From assembly GCA_003650925.1 (NCBI GenBank), contig QMSP01000013.1:1-45245 (forward strand): 45,245 nucleotides of DNA, written 5' to 3'. The translations under genes and the position numbers were made by a program. The notes beneath the pieces were generated by a model. It worked only from the letters and a program-made list of their open reading frames with translations. It did no database searches and was not told the DNA's origin. Below are positions 33,974 through 42,322 of the stretch, piece by piece. This stretch comes from Thermoprotei archaeon (lineage in GTDB: Archaea; Thermoproteota; Thermoprotei; QMSL01). Numbering within the stretch: the stretch's first letter is position 1; every line of letters starts with the position of its first letter.

Positions 33974-34170
33974 GCTTCCTCCTCTACAGGCCACGTTATA
34001 GCCCCTAGGAATGCCTGGATGGTGCCTCTTAGGGACATAGATGTAGGCATCAAACTCATCAATGCCCCATCCGTGAATATGGCTCTGAAGATTCCATTAT
34101 CTATGTCGAAATACATGCTCCTCACAGCAACTCTGCTTCTTCTAACGTAGGGCCTATCGAGAACCTTCAC
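33970..34170 (-). CDS. small protein coupled to the next gene
   Basis: A 66-residue protein starting at GTG 34170, mixed helical/strand (VAVRSMYFDIDNGIFRAIFT, then SMSLRGTIQAFLGAI). No signal peptide or membrane helix is clear. Its TGA overlaps the TTG of the following anchored protein. A TATA-like AATATATAAAAAAG (34199-34212) lies upstream. I do not recognise a family; the pair could also be the two halves of a single gene broken by a frameshift, but the ribosome site at the junction argues for two genes. Confidence 0.5.
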   Translation of the reverse strand: MKVLDRPYVRRSRVAVRSMYFDIDNGIFRAIFTDGALMSLMPTSMSLRGTIQAFLGAITWPVEEEA

Positions 34171-34225
34171 TATATGAGTCTTCTTCTGACCATTGGGGCT
34201 TTTTTATATATTAGACTTCTCAACG

Positions 34226-34233
34226 TTTTATAG
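34226..34233 (+). promoter_or_regulatory. TATA box of MNT/HEPN operon
   Basis: TTTTATAG is centred about 29 bases before the nucleotidyltransferase ATG at 34259, fitting a leaderless transcript. It is separate from the divergent TATA at 34199-34212. Confidence 0.5.
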
Positions 34234-34258
34234 CATGAGATGATCTGACGAGCAACAC

Positions 34259-34801
34259 ATGGTGCCTATCATGAAGTATGATGCCATGAACATGATAAAG
34301 GATCCTCTGAGAAGGCAGTATATAGCTTCTGTATTTAACAGGGTAAGAGAGGTTTTTGGAGATAAGCTAGTCAGTTTTATTATCTACGGCAGTGTAGCTC
34401 GGGGCATGGACTCGAGGTCAAGTGATGTCGATGTGTTGCTAATACTGGATGATGATAGAAGCTATAGTGATAGATGTATGATTCTTAGCAAAATCATGAG
34501 AGAAGTCTACAACACTGACATCGCCAAAAGACTTATTGAGAAAGGCTACAACCTATTCGTGGAATTCTATCCTCTTAATAAGGAGGAAGCTGCAGTGTTC
34601 AGGCCTATATACCTCGACATGGTTCATGATGCTATAGTGCTGTATGATAGAGATTACTTCTTCAAGAACATCATGAATAGAGTGAGGAACCTCCTACTGA
34701 AGCTTGGCTCGAGGAGAATATGGCTGGACAAGGATCAGTGGCTGTGGATACTAAAGCCTGACATAAGGTTCGGGGAGAGGATTGAATATGAGCTCGAATG
34801 A
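34259..34801 (+). CDS. MNT-type nucleotidyltransferase (antitoxin-like)
   Basis: A 180-residue minimal nucleotidyltransferase. The motif FIIYGSVARG (about 39-48) followed by SSDVDVLLI (about 53-61) gives the G-S and D-x-D metal residues of pol-beta-type enzymes; an acidic strand (VEFYPL) is the third site. MNT partners of HEPN toxins act as antitoxins, often by nucleotide transfer to the toxin. The gene overlaps the HEPN gene, which is the usual organisation. It is somewhat longer than the minimal 100-residue MNT, with a C-terminal extension. Confidence 0.88.
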   Translation: MVPIMKYDAMNMIKDPLRRQYIASVFNRVREVFGDKLVSFIIYGSVARGMDSRSSDVDVLLILDDDRSYSDRCMILSKIMREVYNTDIAKRLIEKGYNLFVEFYPLNKEEAAVFRPIYLDMVHDAIVLYDRDYFFKNIMNRVRNLLLKLGSRRIWLDKDQWLWILKPDIRFGERIEYELE

Positions 34802-35219
34802 AGAGCTAGCGTTATCCTATCTGGAGGATGCAAAATATTCATACGAAGAGGCCATCATGGCTTTCAAGAGGAAGCTCTATCATAGATGTATTAGAAGAGC
34901 TCAAGAGTGCGTTGAGCTAAGCCTAAAAGCTCTCCTCAGGCTATATGGAGTAGAATATCCAAGGACTCGTGAAGTAAGCTCTTCGCTTATCAGGATAAGA
35001 GATAAACTTCCTCCATGGTTTAGGCAAGAGCTCGACTTTGTAATAGAGGCCAGTACATGGCTTGCCACTCAAAGAGTACCCTCCTTTTATGGCGATGAAT
35101 ATAGAAGACTTCCAGCCAAGAGGCTCTTCAAAGAGGGGGATGCAGCTAAAGCCCTTGAATATGCTAAGAGGCTGCTTGAGATGATTGAGAAAGTTATCAG
35201 AGAATGGCTTTCTCGGTGA
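34788..35219 (+). CDS. HEPN domain protein
   Basis: A 143-residue four-helix HEPN protein (helices about 5-30, 33-55, 72-95, 115-140), start ATG 34788 overlapping the MNT gene by 14 bases. In many HEPN RNases the loop reads YPxTHDV, with catalytic R-x4-6-H. Here it reads YPRTREVSS, so the His is Arg and the RNase site may be lost. It could be a structural partner or act through another residue. As a pair with MNT it would be a toxin-antitoxin system or an adapter complex. Confidence 0.8.
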   Translation: MSSNEELALSYLEDAKYSYEEAIMAFKRKLYHRCIRRAQECVELSLKALLRLYGVEYPRTREVSSSLIRIRDKLPPWFRQELDFVIEASTWLATQRVPSFYGDEYRRLPAKRLFKEGDAAKALEYAKRLLEMIEKVIREWLSR

Positions 35220-35283
35220 TAGAGCTCTTAGCAGCTTCATGTCTAGACTTAAATAGTCCCTCGTCCAAAGTCTCAGTGAGATC

Positions 35284-35790
35284 ATGAAATACGTCTCGAT
35301 AACCCTAAGGATTCCCTCCTCTCTGCATGAAGTTCTTAAGTTAGAGGCCAAGAGAAGTGAAAAGACACTAGAGGAGTACGTGCTCGACCTAATACTGAGA
35401 AGTCTTAATGCTGAGACAAGTATCAAAGTATATCAAGAACTCTATGAGAGATACCTAGAAGAGGCTAAAAAATACTTTGAGAAAGGCGAGCTCTCCCAGG
35501 CAGGTGAGAAGTATTGGGGGGCTACAACTGCACTGCTTAATATTGTAGCTCTTCGTAGGGGCTGGAGACACTACTCGCATCGAGACTATAGTGACATAGT
35601 AGAGCGGATAGCAGAGGAGCTCAAGAACCCAGTCATTTCAAAATTGTTTGCTATAGCTGAGAGGCTACATGCTAACTACTATCATAGTTTCATAAGGAGC
35701 AAAGAGCTTTTTGATGATTATCGACGTGAAGTCATAAGATTGTGTAAGCTCCTGGAGGAGTACATCAAATCCATTACCTCTAGGTCTTGA
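35284..35790 (+). CDS. RHH-like N-terminus with PaREP1-type (HEPN-like) domain
   Basis: A 168-residue protein. Residues 1-45 (ITLRIPSSLHEVLKLEAKR then a helix) are ribbon-helix-helix-like, a DNA-binding or antitoxin fold. Residues about 48-160 match the archaeal PaREP1/PaREP8 family (YLEEAKKYFEKGELSQAGEK then YWGATTALLNIVALRRGW), with the RHYSHRD segment. Such proteins occur in multiple copies in Thermoproteota and are HEPN-like. Fusion of antitoxin-like and HEPN-like parts would make a self-contained module. A TATA-like TTAAATAG near 35250 precedes it. Downstream lies alaX with its own ribosome site. Confidence 0.8.
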   Translation: MKYVSITLRIPSSLHEVLKLEAKRSEKTLEEYVLDLILRSLNAETSIKVYQELYERYLEEAKKYFEKGELSQAGEKYWGATTALLNIVALRRGWRHYSHRDYSDIVERIAEELKNPVISKLFAIAERLHANYYHSFIRSKELFDDYRREVIRLCKLLEEYIKSITSRS

Positions 35791-35852
35791 ACCTGCTGAT
35801 AGAGTATTTATCCCAAGCACTTCTTGAGTATTATAGCGAGGTGAGTGGCCTC

Positions 35853-36602
35853 ATGACCAAGAAGCTCTACCTTGAGGACTGTTATCTAAAGGAGTTCGAA
35901 GCTCATGTGGTCAAGACGCTAAGGAAGGATGATAGAGTCGCAATAGTGCTTGACGTAACCGCCTTCTATCCTGAGGGTGGAGGACAACCTTGTGACCATG
36001 GCATTATCGAAGGGCCTAATGGCAAGCTCAGCGTTGATAATGTATATGAGGAAGGTGAAGAGGTGTACCATGAAGGCCAGCTTGAAGGAGAGATTAAGAT
36101 AGGAGATAGAGTTAAAGGTATCATAGACTGGGATAGGCGCTATAGGCTCATGAGGATGCACACAGCTGCTCATCTTCTAGCTAGAGCTGTTAACGTTGCC
36201 ATGGGTACTACTGTAGAGCATGTAAGTGCAGCTAAGACCATTGAAAGAGGCAGGCTTGACTTCAGAGCTAGGATTACAAGATCAGACCTACCCAAGATAG
36301 AGGAGGTCGCCAACAAGGTAGTTCAGGAGGGCAGGAAGGTATTCATTAGGTTCATGAGCATTGATGAGGCTCGTGAGCTGCTAGCTAGATACGGAGAGTC
36401 AGTGGATTTATATTTAAGAAAGGCCATTAGAGAGGGTAAGCTCCCCGAGAAGGTTCGGGTTGTCGAGATCGAGGGATGGCACGCAACACTGTGCGGAGGA
36501 ACTCATGTGAAGAATACCAAGGAGATAGGAAGGATAAAATTATTGAAGAGGGAAAGCAAGGGAGCAGGCATCACCAGGATAACGTTCACTGTGGAGCCAT
36601 GA
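35853..36602 (+). CDS. alaX: alanyl-tRNA editing protein (AlaX)
   Basis: A 249-residue trans-editing enzyme that removes Ser or Gly from mischarged tRNA-Ala. Near the N-terminus is FYPEGGGQPCDHG, the typical family segment. The editing zinc motif is HTAAHLLARAV (about 107-117), and the distal C-x3-H is in LCGGTH (about 214-219). The start used is ATG 35853, since GAGGTGAG (35838-35845) lies seven bases upstream and MTKKLYLEDCYLKEF is a family-like start. A TTG overlapping the previous stop is less likely. Confidence 0.92.
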   Translation: MTKKLYLEDCYLKEFEAHVVKTLRKDDRVAIVLDVTAFYPEGGGQPCDHGIIEGPNGKLSVDNVYEEGEEVYHEGQLEGEIKIGDRVKGIIDWDRRYRLMRMHTAAHLLARAVNVAMGTTVEHVSAAKTIERGRLDFRARITRSDLPKIEEVANKVVQEGRKVFIRFMSIDEARELLARYGESVDLYLRKAIREGKLPEKVRVVEIEGWHATLCGGTHVKNTKEIGRIKLLKRESKGAGITRITFTVEP

Positions 36603-36607
36603 CCTCT

Positions 36608-38542
36608 CTACTTCACTCGCAATATATATCCCTCTCCCTTTCTGAACCTCAGCTTGATTATCGTCTCCTCTGCCTTGACTTCAAACGCGACTTTCGTATC
36701 CTTCCTCATGTCCATTACCTCGCTTGCTCTTCTTCTGACAATGACCTTACTCTCGACTTCTTGATACGTGTGGTTGGCAGCCACCACTATGAGGTCTTCC
36801 TCTCCTAGAAGCGCACCAACTTCAACATAGGGACTTGTTGATTCAACTAGAGGCTTGATGCCCGCTTCCCCTGCTATGCCTTTGTATAGCTCATAGGCAT
36901 TGGTCTTCAGGTTGAAGTTATAGACCATGATGCCATATGTCTCAATGGGAAATGTCATGAAGAAAGCCTTTCCTCTCTCCAGCTCATTAGCTGTCAGAGC
37001 TATTCTCCCAGTCATGGTCTCAAGAGCTAATACCTTGCTAGCCTTCAATATTGGGCAATAGGCTGTCTTGGAGCTTGGCCCCGGCACTGGTAATTTTACC
37101 TCATGACCTTTCTCAAGAGAGCCTATCTTCTCTTCAAGCTTTATGAGAAGTGAAGGCACCTCAGGGGCTTCGTAGATGCCATACTTCATGTCATGTTCTA
37201 TTCCAAAGAGCTCTCTGAGGTTCTGACACCACACTCCATATCTGTAGCTCATGTAGAGGTGACCTCCCTTCCTCACGTATTCCTCAAGCTTTCTCCACGT
37301 TGTAGCCAAGAGCGAGGGAAGGGGTGGCACTATGATAAGCTTATACTTCATGAAGTTCTCCAGAGGCTCCTCCTCTCTGATGAAACTGACATTAAGACTA
37401 GCCATTCTAGACAACGTGTATGTCTGTACTAGCAGCCTGAGTATTTCGTAGAGGTCTATTCTCATGAATGGATACCTCTTGTACATATACGATGGCACCA
37501 CTATGACTGCATGTGGCTCCTCTACCTTGTACAGTGATAGGTCTATCTTATCGATAGTCTTCCTGAAGCTCCTTATGACATCGGCTACTGGCTTCTCACT
37601 TCCATCAACTCTGGTTATGCCGAACATGAGCTCATGGGCATGATGTACGTAAGGCCTGATATCCTCGGTGGGGAAGTCGCTATAGCACCATCCAAAGGCT
37701 CCTGAGGCTCCGCTCATGAAGCAGCTGTGGAGAACTATGTTGTAGAGAGCTGCTTGATTCTCCTCAGACACTTGAACAGTTGAGCATCCGAACTCCTCAA
37801 GTATGGTTGGCTTGCCCAGGCTAAGGCAATATCTTACGGCAAAGGAGTACCAGTAGGTCTGCCTAAGGAGGTCATCTTCATACATGTACACATGAGGACC
37901 AAAGTAGTCAAGCCCATCCTTGACTCTCTCAGGCACATAGCCGAGAGGAGCGAAGTGTCCATCACCTGTCGTATATGGCCTCTTGGGGTCTATGTTCTTG
38001 ATTACTTTGTACAGATATCTGAGATAGTTTTCGACGGTATCGAAGTCAGCACCTCCTATGTATAACGGCAGCTCGTTTGAGAGTATCCATGCTCCAATGC
38101 CCTCCTCATCCTTCAGCCTTTCGATGATCTCCTTTATGAACCACAACATCCTTGATATACCTTCATAATCCTTATAGAGATCCTTACCTTCTCTCCAAGG
38201 TATTTCCCAGTTCTCTCCACTCATATGACCCACGAGGAGAGTAGGGAATGCTATGATACCATGCTTGTGAAGTATTCTTATCAGCTTCCTAGCCTTCTCA
38301 ATGCTCTCCTCATTAATCCTATAGGGTCCTGGTGAGAAGTCCTCTCCAAACAAGAACAGCCTTACAGCGTTTATGCCTATGTCAGTCATCTGCTTAGCTT
38401 CCTCCTCAAGCTCCTTTTCATCGAACTCCTTCCACATCTTCCATATAGGATGTCTTCGAGGCCAGTAGTTGACGCCTATGAGGAATACAGGCTTGCCCTT
38501 GAAGTATAGTCTTCTATCCTTTATCTCAAGCACTTCAGACAC
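36608..38542 (-). CDS. clan GH-A glycoside hydrolase
   Basis: A 644-residue protein with a (beta/alpha)8 barrel, beginning GKPVFLIGVNYWPRRHPIW (16-34). The acid/base Glu is E157 in WILSNELP and the nucleophile is E250 in PTILEEFGCST, typical of clan GH-A (GH5-like mannanases, GH42-like galactosidases). After the barrel (to about 330) comes a flavodoxin-like or trimerisation domain (about 340-480), then a beta-sandwich tail. No signal peptide is seen, so it acts inside the cell or is released otherwise. The substrate may be a beta-linked oligosaccharide. The start is GTG. Its 3' end is convergent with alaX. Confidence 0.82.
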   Translation of the reverse strand: MSEVLEIKDRRLYFKGKPVFLIGVNYWPRRHPIWKMWKEFDEKELEEEAKQMTDIGINAVRLFLFGEDFSPGPYRINEESIEKARKLIRILHKHGIIAFPTLLVGHMSGENWEIPWREGKDLYKDYEGISRMLWFIKEIIERLKDEEGIGAWILSNELPLYIGGADFDTVENYLRYLYKVIKNIDPKRPYTTGDGHFAPLGYVPERVKDGLDYFGPHVYMYEDDLLRQTYWYSFAVRYCLSLGKPTILEEFGCSTVQVSEENQAALYNIVLHSCFMSGASGAFGWCYSDFPTEDIRPYVHHAHELMFGITRVDGSEKPVADVIRSFRKTIDKIDLSLYKVEEPHAVIVVPSYMYKRYPFMRIDLYEILRLLVQTYTLSRMASLNVSFIREEEPLENFMKYKLIIVPPLPSLLATTWRKLEEYVRKGGHLYMSYRYGVWCQNLRELFGIEHDMKYGIYEAPEVPSLLIKLEEKIGSLEKGHEVKLPVPGPSSKTAYCPILKASKVLALETMTGRIALTANELERGKAFFMTFPIETYGIMVYNFNLKTNAYELYKGIAGEAGIKPLVESTSPYVEVGALLGEEDLIVVAANHTYQEVESKVIVRRRASEVMDMRKDTKVAFEVKAEETIIKLRFRKGEGYILRVK

Positions 38543-38600
38543 CGTAATTATCTAGGTGAGGATAGCGTTTTAACAATATTCACAGCTATAAGACCATGCG

Positions 38601-39488
38601 TTATCTTTCGTAAGAGGCTACTACATACAGGCCTAGTTCTTTAGCTCTCCTGCTTGCTGATGGATGGATCCAGAATCCAAACATGATCCCTAACACGCTT
38701 AACCCTTTGAATAATTCGCGTACTTTACTGTACTTCTCAAAGTAGAACTTGTTCACATCATCGCTGTAGATCCTTGATTTCACCTCTCCTATTATCACGA
38801 CTTTCTCCCCTGCCTTTACACCTTCTCCATAAAGGTTCACCTCTATCTCCTCTCCTTCCACTATGAAGAACTCCCTCCTAAGCTCCTCTACCTCAACACC
38901 TAGATGTCTATGTAGCCAGCCTGGGAGTACAACCCGCGCTATATCCTCAAGCCCAAACCCTATAGTTTCAGCAAGTGCACCAATGGACCTACGGAGTTCT
39001 ACTATCGCTAGCGTTAGTCTATTGACATTGTCAGTCAGGGTGCCTAGTCTTTCCTCCGTCAATCTTTGAGCCTTGGCAAGGGTATTTAATTCCTTCTCTA
39101 TGGTGTTCAATCTTTCCTCAGTTCTTCTCTGAGCCTCAGTAAGGGCCTCTAACCTCTCCTCAGTTCTTTTTTGAGCTTCTGCTAAAGCATTTAACCCTCC
39201 TTCAGTTCTCTTCTGAGCCTCAGCAAGAGCTTTCAATTCCTCCTCAGTCCTTCTCTGAGCCTCTGCTAAAGCGTTCAATCTCTCCTCAGTTCTTCTTTGG
39301 GCTTCAGCAAGAGCGTATAGTCTCTTCTCCGTTCTCTCTTGGGCCTCAGCTAATTTCTTCACAGCATCAGTGAGCTCCATAATCCTCTTCCTTATCTCCT
39401 CATACTCCTCCCTGGTGACCTTTATTTCCTTGACCTTGTCCTCCACCACCTTAACTATGAACTCATATAGCTCTGGAGTTATGCTCAA
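38601..39488 (-). CDS. coiled-coil protein with PD-(D/E)XK-like C-terminal domain
   Basis: A 295-residue protein. A helical N-terminus (1-45) leads to a coiled coil made of 14-residue repeats (L-A-E-A-Q-x-R-T-E-E-R-L-x-x; 46-129 has six in a row, then a half and one more to 150). A globular C-terminal domain follows (about 165-295). In it EEIEVNLYG and VVIIGEVKSRI (E235-V-K237) fit a PD-(D/E)XK nuclease-like core, as in DUF3782-type proteins of thermophiles. The nuclease Asp position reads as Asn in EVNLY, so activity is uncertain. It starts at TTG 39488; the repeats make a 42-base DNA repeat. Confidence 0.8.
   Translation of the reverse strand: MSITPELYEFIVKVVEDKVKEIKVTREEYEEIRKRIMELTDAVKKLAEAQERTEKRLYALAEAQRRTEERLNALAEAQRRTEEELKALAEAQKRTEGGLNALAEAQKRTEERLEALTEAQRRTEERLNTIEKELNTLAKAQRLTEERLGTLTDNVNRLTLAIVELRRSIGALAETIGFGLEDIARVVLPGWLHRHLGVEVEELRREFFIVEGEEIEVNLYGEGVKAGEKVVIIGEVKSRIYSDDVNKFYFEKYSKVRELFKGLSVLGIMFGFWIHPSASRRAKELGLYVVASYER
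39039..39353 (-). repeat. 42-base tandem repeat inside coiled-coil gene
   Basis: The DNA encodes 14-residue units repeated about seven and a half times with interruptions; units differ mainly at third positions and at residues 6, 9 and 13. It can expand or contract by recombination, changing coiled-coil length. Confidence 0.7.
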
Positions 39489-39587
39489 GGATTTCGCCTA
39501 TTGATAGAGTGCTTATGGTCTTCATAAACCTATCTCTGAGTATATTGTAGCATGTTATCGTTCTGTAATACTTCTCTCTGCATAGTG

Positions 39588-39596
39588 ATTTATAAG
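39588..39596 (+). promoter_or_regulatory. TATA box of pilin-like operon
   Basis: ATTTATAAG ends 32 bases before the ATG at 39629. GAGGAT (39620-39625) just before that ATG is a ribosome site, so the leader is short. This supports the 39629 start over an upstream TTG at 39611, which would lie at or before the transcription start. Confidence 0.5.
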
Positions 39597-39628
39597 CTGG
39601 ATTAGCTTCTTTGAAACCTGAGGATAAG

Positions 39629-40396
39629 ATGGATATGAACCTACGCAAGACCGGAGCTTCGCCAGTGATATCCACACTACTGCTAACAGCAGTAATCTTG
39701 GTCTTAGTGATAAGTACTTCCATCTACGCTATGAACAGGATCGATTATGAGAAGGCTAAGGCTGAATATGATTACATGAAGGAGTGTTTTGCCAAGATGG
39801 CCTCCTACGCCGACTCAGTGCTGTTCTCAGAGGGCGCTACGATATCATATCCCCTAATAATATCGCGTGGCCTTCTCAACGTCGTGAATGATACAATGCT
39901 GAGGCTTACCATAACTCTTGATGGCAACATAGTATTCGACGCTACTTTTGATACAGCCAACCTCACTTACATAGCACCTGGTGTTACATACGTCGGCACT
40001 GAGTATCTATATGGTAATTTTACGAGAAGAGTCATAGGCACAGATGAGTACTTGCCCATACCTGCATCATATACAGCATACGTGGAAGGCCTTGGGCCTA
40101 TAATCTCCCTAGACTTTAGAAGAGCCAAGGTCACTAGCTTTGGAAGAATGAACATAGAGGGCACATACTACAACTACATAGTGGTTCTCGTGGTCGAGAG
40201 CTATGCCAAGGTATTATCGCCAAGGCCTTCAAGCATCATGTTTGCGTGTAGAGGCGTGAGAACATATGACCCCATAGTGGGCTATGGATCGATAACTGTG
40301 ACAGTAACATGTCATGGTAGTGAATACATAACTCTTCCCACCGATTACTACATAGTGGTCATCCAGGCCTGTACACTCCACTTGGAGGCTAGATAA
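39629..40396 (+). CDS. pilin-like protein, first gene of pilin operon
   Basis: A 255-residue protein. The N-terminus MDMNLRKTG then ASPVISTLLLTAVILVLVIS is a class III prepilin signal: a positive charge before Gly9 and a hydrophobic helix after the cut. The remainder (about 45-255) is a large beta-rich extracellular domain with Thr, Tyr and Asn, far longer than in a major pilin; it may be a tip or minor pilin. The stop overlaps the next start by one base (TAATG). It is the first of five coupled genes. Confidence 0.7.
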   Translation: MDMNLRKTGASPVISTLLLTAVILVLVISTSIYAMNRIDYEKAKAEYDYMKECFAKMASYADSVLFSEGATISYPLIISRGLLNVVNDTMLRLTITLDGNIVFDATFDTANLTYIAPGVTYVGTEYLYGNFTRRVIGTDEYLPIPASYTAYVEGLGPIISLDFRRAKVTSFGRMNIEGTYYNYIVVLVVESYAKVLSPRPSSIMFACRGVRTYDPIVGYGSITVTVTCHGSEYITLPTDYYIVVIQACTLHLEAR

Positions 40397-40884
40397 TGCC
40401 GCAAGTGGTGGTATCTGAGATAATAATGAGCGGCACAGCCATAGTGATCATGATACTCCTGACCAGCTATTCTCACTCTTTATCACAGATATTGATGAAA
40501 AGTGCAGCAGAAGCCAGACTTGAGGAAATAGCAAAAAGCATAGAGCTAGAGGTTCAGGAGGTTGTGGATGTAGCCTTATCATCAAGCTGTAGACCATGTC
40601 TCGTCTACAAACTATTATCCATACCGAAGTATGTGTGCGATAAAGGCTATTATGTTGAAGTCAGAGCACAAGGCCAGGTCCTCATACTGCACTTAGCCAC
40701 TATTGATGAAGTCTGGAAGACTGAGCTGGAGGCTACAGTGCCTGGAGCTATTCTAGTGACGAGCGGCACCTTCGATGGAGTCCAAGCAGTGGAGAGAGTG
40801 TATAGTGGTATGAAGAATGTCGTCGTCTGGTGCATGGTGAACGCCACAGGTGTCTATTATGGTCTAGGGGTTTTGAGAGGATGA
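40396..40884 (+). CDS. membrane-anchored pseudopilin-like protein
   Basis: A 162-residue protein with one N-terminal membrane helix (about 6-26) and an extracellular domain. It begins at an ATG whose first base is the last base of the preceding stop. The four Cys (CRPC, C near 79, and CM) could form disulfides. The N-terminus lacks a clear G|x prepilin cut, though overall shape matches minor pseudopilins. Function is inferred from the operon. Confidence 0.55.
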   Translation: MPQVVVSEIIMSGTAIVIMILLTSYSHSLSQILMKSAAEARLEEIAKSIELEVQEVVDVALSSSCRPCLVYKLLSIPKYVCDKGYYVEVRAQGQVLILHLATIDEVWKTELEATVPGAILVTSGTFDGVQAVERVYSGMKNVVVWCMVNATGVYYGLGVLRG

Positions 40885-41882
40885 GTCCTGTCTATGATTA
40901 TGCCATAGCCTTTATCCTTCTCCTATCAGTGATCGCCTATGCATCTGCACAGCTGAGTTCCTTGACTAGGCATGTCAGCTATCAATACATGGCCCTAGCT
41001 GATAGGCTCATAGATGACCTCTTAATGTCGCCTGGTCGTCCTGAGGACTGGGGTGTTGAACTTAGGAGCATTCCTGAGAGAATAGGCCTAGCTCCTGTAA
41101 ATGGAAGCTCTCTCGACTTAGATCCGTATAAAGTTCAGAGGCTTTTTCTGAACAACATAACGTATGAAGAAGCCTCATCATCACTATCATATAGGTGGAT
41201 TAGGCTTGAGATAAAGCCGTATCTTGACATAAAAGTTGAGCTCCTGGAGAGGACTCCACTTCTCCTCTCATTCAAGGTCACGGTTAGAGACTTTGGAGGA
41301 AAGCCTGTGCCTATGGCTGTAGTAAAAGGCTTTCTCTTTAGTCTTGTCTATAGTGCATCCACAGGCACATGGAGGCTTATAGGAGTATATTCTGCCGAGG
41401 GAAGGACTGATGAGCGTGGGGAATGCACTCTTGAGTACTCCATACTACAGCCTGAAGCCTACGTCCTAGCCATCATAGCCAGCTCCAGAGGCTTCTATAA
41501 TCTCCAAGTCCTCCATGATAGTCTCAGAGCAGACTCCTTCGGTGAAGGCGTTGTATATGGCCAGTACCTCATAGCTGAGAACGTAGGTCCATCACTCGAC
41601 ATTCACGTGGTCACAAGGTATGATGCCTATAATCACACAGGTGTCGCTGCATGGAATGATAATGCAGGAGCTTATGTGATTCCTCGTCTTGGAGAAGGCA
41701 TCTGTCTCATAGTGACCTCAGGTGGAAGTAAGATACTACTAGCATCAATACCAGCTATAAGAAGCTCGATGACGTGGGGGCGTAGCTATGCGCTCACTGA
41801 GGCTAGCTCTACATGGAGATTAGTGTTCATAAACAAGCTGAGCTATGTATTAAGGCTCATAGCGTATGAGGTGAGAACTTGA
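40881..41882 (+). CDS. pilin-operon surface protein
   Basis: A 333-residue protein with an N-terminal membrane helix (about 5-25), a PEDWG motif (residues 53-57), and an extracellular beta-rich domain with a possible Ig-like module (about 140-210). The start ATG overlaps the previous TGA (ATGA), preferred over an upstream ATG (40830) because of the helix position and coupling. I do not recognise a named family; its genomic place suggests a structural part of a pilus-like organelle. Confidence 0.6.
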   Translation: MSPVYDYAIAFILLLSVIAYASAQLSSLTRHVSYQYMALADRLIDDLLMSPGRPEDWGVELRSIPERIGLAPVNGSSLDLDPYKVQRLFLNNITYEEASSSLSYRWIRLEIKPYLDIKVELLERTPLLLSFKVTVRDFGGKPVPMAVVKGFLFSLVYSASTGTWRLIGVYSAEGRTDERGECTLEYSILQPEAYVLAIIASSRGFYNLQVLHDSLRADSFGEGVVYGQYLIAENVGPSLDIHVVTRYDAYNHTGVAAWNDNAGAYVIPRLGEGICLIVTSGGSKILLASIPAIRSSMTWGRSYALTEASSTWRLVFINKLSYVLRLIAYEVRT

Positions 41883-42322
41883 GCAGAGGTCAGATGAGAG
41901 TGATAGAGGCATTGTTAGCATCCTTGTTGATAATATCATCACTAACCTTAGCATATGCATTCAGCGTAAGGAGATCCCATGAGGAAGAACAGCTGAGCTC
42001 TATGAAGTCAAGAGTCATGGCCCTGTTGATGAGCCTTGATAGAAGTGGCTACCTCGAGGAGCTCTTGATAGACACAAGCCCTCCTGATGTGGAGTCTCTA
42101 GCCCATGCCCTCAGAGTAGTGGCCATATCATACATCAGAGTTGAAGTGTACAACATCACGATATTGAAAGGTGGCACTGTTCACGTAATAGAACTCCTTG
42201 GGAGCTACACCTTCGGCAAAGAGCCAACAAACACAACCGAAGTGGACTACGTGTATCTACCTTGGGATCCGACATCGAACTATGCATTGTTAATAAAGGT
42301 ATCCATGGGGGTCAGACCGTGA
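41879..42322 (+). CDS. class III signal pseudopilin
   Basis: A 147-residue protein. The N-terminus MSRGQMRVIEALLASLLIIS has the class III signal shape (R-G before Q, then a helix), as in archaeal pseudopilins with G|Q cleavage. A short extracellular domain follows (about 45-147). The TTG start at 41879 overlaps the stop of the preceding gene (TTGA). The stop in turn overlaps the GTG of the next gene. Confidence 0.6.
   Translation: MSRGQMRVIEALLASLLIISSLTLAYAFSVRRSHEEEQLSSMKSRVMALLMSLDRSGYLEELLIDTSPPDVESLAHALRVVAISYIRVEVYNITILKGGTVHVIELLGSYTFGKEPTNTTEVDYVYLPWDPTSNYALLIKVSMGVRP

Noticed and set aside
35787-35852. TTG start of alaX overlapping the preceding stop
   Set aside because: The ATG at 35853 has GAGGTGAG at correct distance and gives the usual AlaX N-terminus.
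39039-39353. CRISPR array
   Set aside because: The repeats are direct 42-base coding repeats without unique spacers and lie in one reading frame.
42262-42318. Upstream start of the last pilin-operon gene
   Set aside because: It lies within the previous gene and adds residues before the class III signal; GTG 42319 overlaps the stop as in the other junctions.
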